From Liolophura sinensis (Eukaryota; Mollusca; Polyplacophora; Chitonida; Chitonidae), in NCBI RefSeq assembly GCF_032854445.1, contig NC_088295.1:18215385-18279384 (forward strand): a stretch of 64,000 nucleotides of DNA. The letters run 5' to 3'. How positions within the stretch are numbered: position 1 is the first letter of the stretch; every line of letters begins with the position of its first letter. Shown piece after piece: positions 58,701-64,000 of this stretch. The notes under the pieces are model-generated. The model had not been told where the DNA came from, searched no databases, and saw only the letters and a program-made list of their open reading frames with translations. The position numbers were made by a program, and so were the translations under genes.

Positions 58701-61700
58701 TTAAGCTGGCTGTGGTGTAAATTGTGTCATGTCTGGGAGATGTTGCCAACTGACTGTGGTGTAAGCAGTACCTTGAGTGCAGTTGCTACCTTACTGTGGT
58801 GTAAACAGTACTTTGTTTGAGAGCTGTTGCTAGCTGACCATGTTGTACGCAGTACTTTGAGAGCTGTTGCTAACTGACTGTGGTTTATGCAGTACCTTGT
58901 CTGAGAGCTGTGGCTAACTGACTGTGATGTACATGTAAGCAGTACTTTGCCTGAGAGCTGTTGCTAACTGACTGACATAAGCAGTACCTTGTTTGAGAGA
59001 TGTTGCTAACTGACTGTGATGTAAGCAGTACCTTGTTGGCGAGATGTTGCTAACTGACTGTGATGTAAGCAGTACCTTGTTGGTGAGATGTTGCTAACTG
59101 ACTGTGATGTAAGTAGTACCTTGTTTCAGAGCTGTTGCTAACTGACTGTGATGTAAGCATTACCTTGTTTCAGAGCTGTTGCTAACTGACTGTGGCGTAA
59201 GCAGTACTCCTGATGACTATGAGGTAGCTGTATACGCAGGAAGAGCCAGAGACTGCATTTAGAAGGTGTGTCCAACACTCTGTCCACAGCTACACAGAAC
59301 TTGGATATATCCCTGTTAAGATATCAACTGGTATATCACAAGTACATATATACAAATTATAAAACTCTCTCCGCTCATGTGAAAACATGAAATCTATCAG
59401 CATTTTCATATTAAAACCTTATGATCTGTTTTATTAATGAAAGATCTGACTAGAGCAGTTAATAAAGAAATACAGATTATCTTTGAAGCTTAAAGTATAT
59501 CAAACAGTCACACAGATTCCACAGTTTAGAATCGTTACACTGATTCTTTGCGTTTTGGGTATGAACAGAATGAATGTATAACGATGCAGTATCATCAACA
59601 TGCCAGCCATATGTTGGTGGTCTGTCGGTGGGTGGTTTACATACTTGGACTGTCTGTATTCTTGTACAGCACCCTTCAGCTCCAGTCTCTCTCTGGGGGT
59701 GAGTAGATACTCCATCTGGGGACAGAGAATACACCATTACACATACTGTATGTGTAAAATACACACACACAAACACTTTTGTTTCTACCACTCCTACCAT
59801 TTTATGAGCTTCTCCTATTGCTAGAACAACTTCAACATTTAAAGAAATAAACAGATACGGGCACTGCACAAACATGCATGTACATCTACATTCTATATAA
59901 CATTGCATAGTGCTTGGTTTAACTAAATGTGATATAACACAGAGGACAAACACACCAAAACCTTGATTGATATACATGGAGTTATGTTTAAGAATATGTA
60001 GACTAGAACTGAATATAGTGACAGATAAGAGTCAGCTTACTCTTTGCTTGAATGTCCTCCCCTCACCATCTATTGTGTGCTGCAAGCTACCAATCCAGCT
60101 GGTGCTCAAGCCACTGGATGTACTGGACAGGTCAGTGTCGGTCTGAGCTGAAAACATTTGGAATGTGTTTGTTTATTTGTTTATTTATTTATATTTTACA
60201 CCATAGGGGAAGTGTTAATTACACTTACATGTTGTTTATGCATACAATGAAATTATTATTAGATACAACTAGCACTTCTTTCACTAAGTACCATTATTGA
60301 TTATTTCTTTGTACAAACAATGCTATTCCTACCAATATGAAGAGGGTAATTTCAAACGAGCCATCATGGAAAAGTAGTAAATCAACAACAGACTTACTAC
60401 CATCTTCATCGACTCGTCTCAGCACATCCACAGTTACCTCCCCTTCACAACTCTTTAACAGCTGGACGACAGATTGATGACTGCGTGATCTAAAGAAAAG
60501 AATATACAGCAGTGTTATACTTTGTTAAAAACCACTGGCCAATGTTCCAGTAAACATACTATAGGCGATATGGCTACTTTCAACATAGTGAGTTGTTGAA
60601 TTAACTGATGGGTCAATGCATTCTTTTAATTCATGATCATTTAAATGATGGCAGGCAGGTTTATGGATAGAGAAAAATGAAGATCTGAGAATTGATTGGA
60701 CCAGGTACATTGTGCCTTACACCCCTAACACATCATAGAAGCAGGAGTTAGGAGCAACATTAGAACATACACTGTGACTGCCGCATTCAACAGTTGATGG
60801 TTTAAACTGCTCAGCTAGCAAGACCCTGGGATAACATACAAACATATAATACCCTGTAGCTTTCTAAATCAGAGGGAGTAGAATATACAGTCTACTGTAG
60901 CTCTATTCAGTCTTTCCTGGACAATATTTGAGGGTTTTTCATCTGACATGCACTTTACGCTAGTGTGTTCTTTGCCTTTAAAGTACTTTTGGTGCACTTT
61001 TGGTGCAGATGACATCCCATTGACAAATGGAGTTCCCATGCTAAAATATAGCTCCAGCTGGGTAAGTTTGCCTCTGGCTTAATTTACAATAGAGAGTTTG
61101 CAATGTAATTTGATAAAGACTCTGTCTAGTTTCCCTAGACCCATAAAAATGGTAGCTTCTGACTCCTAAAATTCTAGAAAAATCAAGTCTCTTATTATTC
61201 TCTAAATCACAACCTGTTAGTTATGCTAGAACTCTCACCTGACATCTGTGTTATTGACCGTGACAATAACATCTCCTGCCTGAAGACCTGCCTTGGCAGC
61301 ACTCTTACCCTCATCCACAGACTCCAGGTGGACAGGGTTAGCTCCCTTCAATACAAATCCATACCCCTCTCTAGTTTTGGAGAGACGACAGGTCCTGAAA
61401 AATATAATATCCATACCTTTATATATTTATTTCCCATCATTAAAAACACAGATTGTGCACTATGTGATTCTTAAGAAATAGGTGACTTTCTTCTGTTTTT
61501 TATTTAAAAAAAAGAGCACAAATGAGATGACTGGAATTATATGTCTACTGTCTGTCTCACTACAATTAGGAGATAACACTTCCGAATGCCCTGACAGGTT
61601 CAGGCATGTTGGGGAGATACCATAGATCTCAGGGGTTGGACAGCTTGGAAAATCAATGGTTCTTTTTAACCGATAAAACTATTTACAGTCACAAACAGCA

Positions 61701-63155
61701 GTGACAATAATTCTTTTCTGATGAAAGTTTCTTCATATATCCAGAAATATAAGATAAACTCTTGAATAAACTTTGCTGCTGAAAGTACTTACCCTCAAGC
61801 CAATCTGTTTTACACATACAATTTAAACATATTAAACATAATTTAAAAACCACACAGATTTGATCACTGACCGTCTAACATATCCAGTAGGGGCGTGCTG
61901 TTGGTGATGTGATGACTGAGGGCTTGTATGTTGGTAACGTGATGGATGAGGGCTTGTATGATGGTGATGTGATGGTTGAGGGCTCCTGACGTTGGATCGT
62001 GATGGCTGAGGACTTGTGGCCAATGATTGATTTCTCTCATATGCTTGCTCCTTCACGTCAAAATCCTGAACAATTCGATCAAATTCAGCACGATGTCGCA
62101 GTGGAATGTATAGCCTGAAGAAAGAAAAAAAAAAGAAACTAAAATTTTTGGGTAAATGAAAACAGGCAACCAGGGAATTCAGGTCTTCCATCACTTGGGA
62201 ATTTGAACATAAAAGTTTTGGGGTAGAGTGCCTAGAAATTTGGAGGAAGAGGATGTGAGTGGTGTAAATAATATAGAGGATGATAGTGATTTAGGAGGAG
62301 TTGAAAGAATGAATGATTAGTGCTTAATGCCACTTTTGCAATGAATCAGCCATATCATGGCCAGAACAAGTTAAAAACACGAGGTGGCATGAGGAGTTGA
62401 TTATACACAAATGCACCACATATCAACATACAACAAGCATCCTGAGGATCAAGGTCCTCCCCAATAGGGCATTCTCTCCAATCCTTCTGGACAGTGGACA
62501 ATAAAGTAAAACAAAAAAAACATAAGAAAACATTACAATGTTTCTGATAGCTGCATATGATCCGAACTGTACCGGAAATCTTTGAGCAGTTTTCTGTAAG
62601 CAGGAAACTTGAGGATAGTCAACACAGCAGAAGACAGCATGACACTGTTTCTAATAACTGTCTACAATATGAAATCTACCTGAAATCTTTGAGCAGTTTT
62701 CTGTGAGCAGGAGACTTGAGGATAGTTAAGAGAGCAGAAGACAGCATGACACTGTTTCTAATAACTGCCTACAATATGAAATCTACCTGAAATCTTTGAG
62801 CAGTTTTCTGTGAGCAGGAGACTTGAGGATAGTTAAGAGAGCAGAAGACAGCATGACACTGTTTCTAATAACTGCCTACAATACGAAATCTACCTGAAAT
62901 CTTTGAGCAGTTTTCTGTGAGCATGAGACTTGAGGATAGTTAAGAGAGCAGAAGACAGCATGAGACTGTTTCTAATAACTGTCTACAATATGAAATCTAC
63001 CTGAAATCTTTGAGCAGTTTTCTGTGAGCAGGAGACTTGAGGATAGTCAAGAGAGCAGAAGAGAGCATGACAATGTTCCTGTTCTCAGCATACTGCTTCA
63101 ATACGCCCACTACTGCCATCTTCTTCTCATAGTCATCTCCCAGCACCTCATTCAG
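43744..63155 (-). CDS. GRID2IP: Delphilin-type formin (GRID2IP), 28 exons, 1167 codons, N-terminus outside window
   Basis: Minus-strand exons in transcript order: 63155-63001, 62114-61872, 61394-61239, 60489-60398, 60147-60041, 59715-59645, 59312-59164, 58157-58074, 57550-57406, 56409-56267, 55650-55510, 54919-54873, 54287-54148, 53800-53652, 53209-52691, 52390-52284, 50962-50881, 50679-50617, 50014-49887, 49391-49323, 48770-48684, 48282-48214, 48007-47921, 47166-47037, 46653-46601, 46180-46106, 44601-44437, 43791-43744. The total of 3504 nt divides by three and all phases agree. Order: harmonin-like helical domain (end of one), PDZ, two more harmonin-like domains, a Ser/Pro/charged linker, FH2. 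PDZ plus harmonin-like plus FH2 is unique to delphilin in vertebrates, where it scaffolds the GluD2 receptor at Purkinje synapses and acts on actin. In this animal the receptor link is unproven. The fourth listed exon has tandem donors 3 nt apart (60398/60401). Confidence 0.92.
44155..44345. repeat. TATTTACTGTATGATCC-type tandem array in delphilin intron
   Basis: About eleven imperfect 16-17 bp units built on TATTTACTGTATGATCC/GCT. It begins about 90 bp downstream of the donor at 44436 (minus strand) and does not include it. Confidence 0.85.
44953..45449. repeat. Long inverted repeat, about 120-bp arms, in delphilin intron
   Basis: The left arm 44953-45071 and right arm 45327-45449 are reverse complements at roughly 85-90% by eye (for example TCCATAAGCTTAGTTTC and GAAACTAAGCTTATGGA). 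A 255-bp unrelated centre lies between them. No ORF or clear target-site duplication; probably a foldback/MITE-type element. Confidence 0.85.
47205..47935 (-). repeat. 57-bp minisatellite straddling the donor of an FH2 exon, filling the intron
   Basis: The plus-strand donor copies (CTTACCTG or variants) start at 47916 (the real splice site), then 47860, 47798, 47740, 47683, 47626, 47569 and, beyond a SINE, 47243. On the minus strand each unit carries GATATCACACCTGTCACAG|GTAAGG, matching the real exon end GATATCATATCTGTCTCAG|GTAAGG. The four best units are exactly 57 bp (19 codons) apart. The exon's own reading frame is open across several units but is stopped early in the first, most diverged one. 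The array takes up almost the whole 754-bp intron. Confidence 0.92.
47301..47554 (+). mobile_element. Full-length SINE with 14-bp target-site duplication inside the 57-bp array
   Basis: Starts GCTCAGTGGGTTAGCGCACT and ends CAAATAAATAAATAAAT. The duplication AAATGATGACAAGC is at 47287-47300 and 47555-47568. It is antisense to the delphilin gene and close in sequence to the copy at 3045. Confidence 0.92.
48773..49013 (-). repeat. 25/30-bp minisatellite abutting a delphilin 3' splice site
   Basis: Nine units of CAACAGTTAGGTACAAATGC, then CTGGT (plus strand), two with an extra GATCT. On the minus strand each unit ends CTGTTGACCAG, and the last runs into the real acceptor CTGTTGACAG|ATGAG at 48771. 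Alternating TTAGG/CTAGG variants indicate a 55-bp dimer duplication inside the array. Confidence 0.88.
50175..50502. repeat. About 28-30-bp minisatellite in delphilin intron
   Basis: About eleven units of GGGGATAATACATAGTCAAT, then GCTGCCTT, with AATCAATGGTGCC variants alternating. It lies more than 100 bp from the nearest splice sites. Confidence 0.88.
51113..52235. repeat. 42-45-bp minisatellite of 1.1 kb in the first FH2 intron
   Basis: Units alternate CTGGATCTGTACCTGCATGA/CCCTGACACCCACACA and CTGGATCTGTACCTGAATGA/CCCAGAC. It is mostly a multiple of three, so one plus-strand frame is open for 248 codons and minus-strand frames for up to 329. It lies within a 1321-bp intron (52283-50963). 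A degenerate segment next to the donor (CTACCTCAACTGGCCCACAG, plus strand) weakly resembles the exon end. Confidence 0.9.
55205..55380. repeat. About 22-bp tandem array in delphilin intron
   Basis: About eight copies of TGTACATTACTATATTCATG with C/A variants. The ORF across it is an artefact. Confidence 0.85.
55860..56185. repeat. Degenerate about 100-bp tandem repeat in delphilin intron
   Basis: Three to four diverged units, each with GGACAAATGGACAGA, AACAAACAA, GGACACCACA/GAGCA and AACCCTRTTACC/TCAC blocks followed by GAGAACATCATAA. Confidence 0.6.
58375..59207 (-). repeat. 44-bp minisatellite copying a delphilin exon end and donor, about 18 units
   Basis: On the minus strand the exon ends TCAGTTAGCAACAGCTCTGA, then AACAAG|GTAATG, and this whole 44-bp block is repeated downstream. 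The donor triplet TAC (plus strand) occurs at 59161 (real), 59117, 59073, 59029 and 58985, exactly 44 bp apart. Further units are diverged and irregular to about 58375. Nearby copies keep CAAG|GTACTG, a good donor. The last 44 bp of the exon itself are one unit. Confidence 0.93.
60398..61394 (-). other. PDZ domain exons of delphilin
   Basis: Two exons (61394-61239 and 60489-60398). The carboxylate-binding loop reads EGYGFVLKG (GF instead of GLGF, as in many PDZs). The KAGLQAGDVIVTVN turn and the HQSVVQLLKS helix complete the fold. A Ser/Pro/His-rich segment encoded by 62114-61872 precedes it. Confidence 0.9.
62571..63105 (-). repeat. 107-bp tandem copies of an exon 3' half plus donor, five units
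   Basis: ACCTGAAATCTTTGAGCAGT (plus strand; the last at 62571 reads ACCGG) starts at 62571, 62678, 62785, 62892 and 62999, exactly 107 bp apart. The unit at 62999 is the real exon end and donor; the other four lie in the intron. On the minus strand each copy is open from a TTGTAG just upstream to the donor, about 89 nt, encoding variants of SSALLTILKSPAHRKLLKDF. Confidence 0.93.
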
Positions 63156-64000
63156 CTACAACATAAAAATCAAACCAAAATGTTCATTATCTCCTCTGAT
63201 GATAACTAAATATCAACTAGTGGTAGACCTGATCGTAACTGGTGGTGACTATTTAACAGTAACCAGGGTTTTCTTGAGTTTACTCTATATACCAACAGAT
63301 GGTAGGCCTACTTTAATACAATAAGAGTAACCATCGTTTCCTTGGGTTTACACCCGATACCAACATATGGTAGGCCTATTTACATCTACCGTAATAATAC
63401 ACATTCCTGTGTTGGTGTTTCACGCCATACTCAAGAATATTTTACTTACATGATGACAACCATCATTATGGTTGCAGGAAACCGGGCAGGTTACTGACAG
63501 ACCTCAGCTGTAATATATTCACCTTCTAAGAGGTATTACCTAAACTTCAAACCTGAATGGAGTTGCCTTGCAAAAATCAACCTTATTTAACAAATCATTT
63601 ATAAATTTATGAAGATTCTGAGAGTGTTGAAAACATTACTTCCCATCTCATTCAGAAATATATACAAACACATATGGTATTACAAAATGACCAGTACGCA
63701 CATACAAACTCACCTCAGGTGACAAACTTTCTATGCACTACCCACCAGCCAGTGGTTTACTAGAGTGCTCGGAGTGGAGGGGTCGGTATTTTTTATAGCG
63801 GTCATTTTGTTACACAACAATGATGATTATCTTGTTTGGCATTACATGTATTTCTGAATGCGTCCTGCCTAGCCTTTACTCCATACTTAACGATCAGCCA
63901 AGTTTAATTAGCTTTATCAAACATAGGTGTGACTGTGGAGTGTGAGAATGGGGAACTTTTCCCACCTAAAATAATTTGGGCTCAAACCCTGCACAGTAAT
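63156..64000 (-). other. Delphilin intron up to the window edge
   Basis: No further exon recognised. A reverse-orientation SINE fragment lies at about 63405-63500 (GTTGGTGTTTCACGCCATAC, then TCAAGAATATTTTACTTA ... GGAAACCGGGCAG). The upstream exons (rest of the first harmonin-like domain and any N-terminal PDZ) should be to the right. Confidence 0.5.

Larger units (their letters stand above)
56267..63155 (-). other. Three harmonin-like helical domains in delphilin
   Basis: Segment 1 (63155-61872): ENRNIVMLSSALLTILKSPA, then HRKLLKDF and RLYIPLRHRAEFD. Segment 2 (59715-59164): TPRERLELKG, DISKFCVAVDRVLDTPSKC, LFLRIQLP. Segment 3 (57550-56267): SARERSQLKKALQHYDENRK, LLEDLEELLDTPDKEKLW. All share the helix, 'LLDTP-K', then bulky hydrophobic pattern of harmonin N-terminal-like domains. 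Vertebrate delphilin is usually described with two. The count of three comes from reading the sequence. Confidence 0.75.

Overview
This is a window from an animal nuclear genome. It is AT-rich and intron-rich with ordinary GT-AG introns, and it carries SINE, Tc1/mariner and Polinton-type repeats. The repeat style (a tRNA-derived SINE with an AAATAAATAAAT-type tail in both orientations, and a common CAGTTTCACAAAG-type MITE) and the gene set point to a lophotrochozoan, most likely a mollusc or brachiopod. That placement is inference. No bacterial or organellar gene is visible.

Layout, left to right. (1) 1-11 kb, + strand: the 3' part of a ZMIZ1/ZMIZ2-type SP-RING (MIZ) zinc-finger gene, 11 exons in the window, then a long 3' UTR. 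(2) 11.2-13.15 kb: a 111-bp satellite of about 17.7 units. (3) 13.4-18.4 kb: a GC-rich, decayed fragment of a Polinton/Maverick element (packaging ATPase plus several virion-type ORFs, all broken), followed by a decamer/pentamer simple-repeat block. (4) 20.3-32.3 kb, + strand: a complete 13-exon indoleamine 2,3-dioxygenase (IDO) gene of 391 codons. One intron holds a nearly intact Tc1/mariner element with perfect 28-bp terminal inverted repeats. (5) 34.5-40.9 kb, + strand: a 5-exon mitochondrial ribosomal protein L12 gene. (6) 43.7-63.2 kb, - strand: 28 exons of a delphilin (GRID2IP)-type formin with harmonin-like helical domains, a PDZ domain and a complete FH2 domain. Its N-terminus lies beyond the right edge. 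MRPL12 and delphilin converge tail to tail.

The most striking feature is a pattern shared by three unrelated genes. At five introns the sequence directly after an exon is a minisatellite whose unit straddles the 5' splice site. The exon's last bases plus the GT donor are copied many times into the intron, creating ladders of decoy donors (ZMIZ 2933-3525; IDO 24241-24405; delphilin 47205-47935, 58375-59207 and 62571-63105). A sixth array abuts a 3' splice site (48773-49013), and a seventh surrounds the proposed first exon of MRPL12. In two donor arrays a full-length SINE with target-site duplications has landed inside the array. The 107-bp array at 62.6-63.1 kb copies an open, phase-compatible piece of exon four extra times. 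I infer that tandem duplication at splice junctions is, or was, a recurrent process in this genome.

The genes are not an operon and have unrelated roles: transcriptional co-regulation/SUMO-type RING, tryptophan catabolism, mitochondrial translation, and actin assembly/synaptic scaffolding. Exon boundaries come from reading splice signals, frame continuity and family resemblance by eye. Coding totals divide by three for all four genes.
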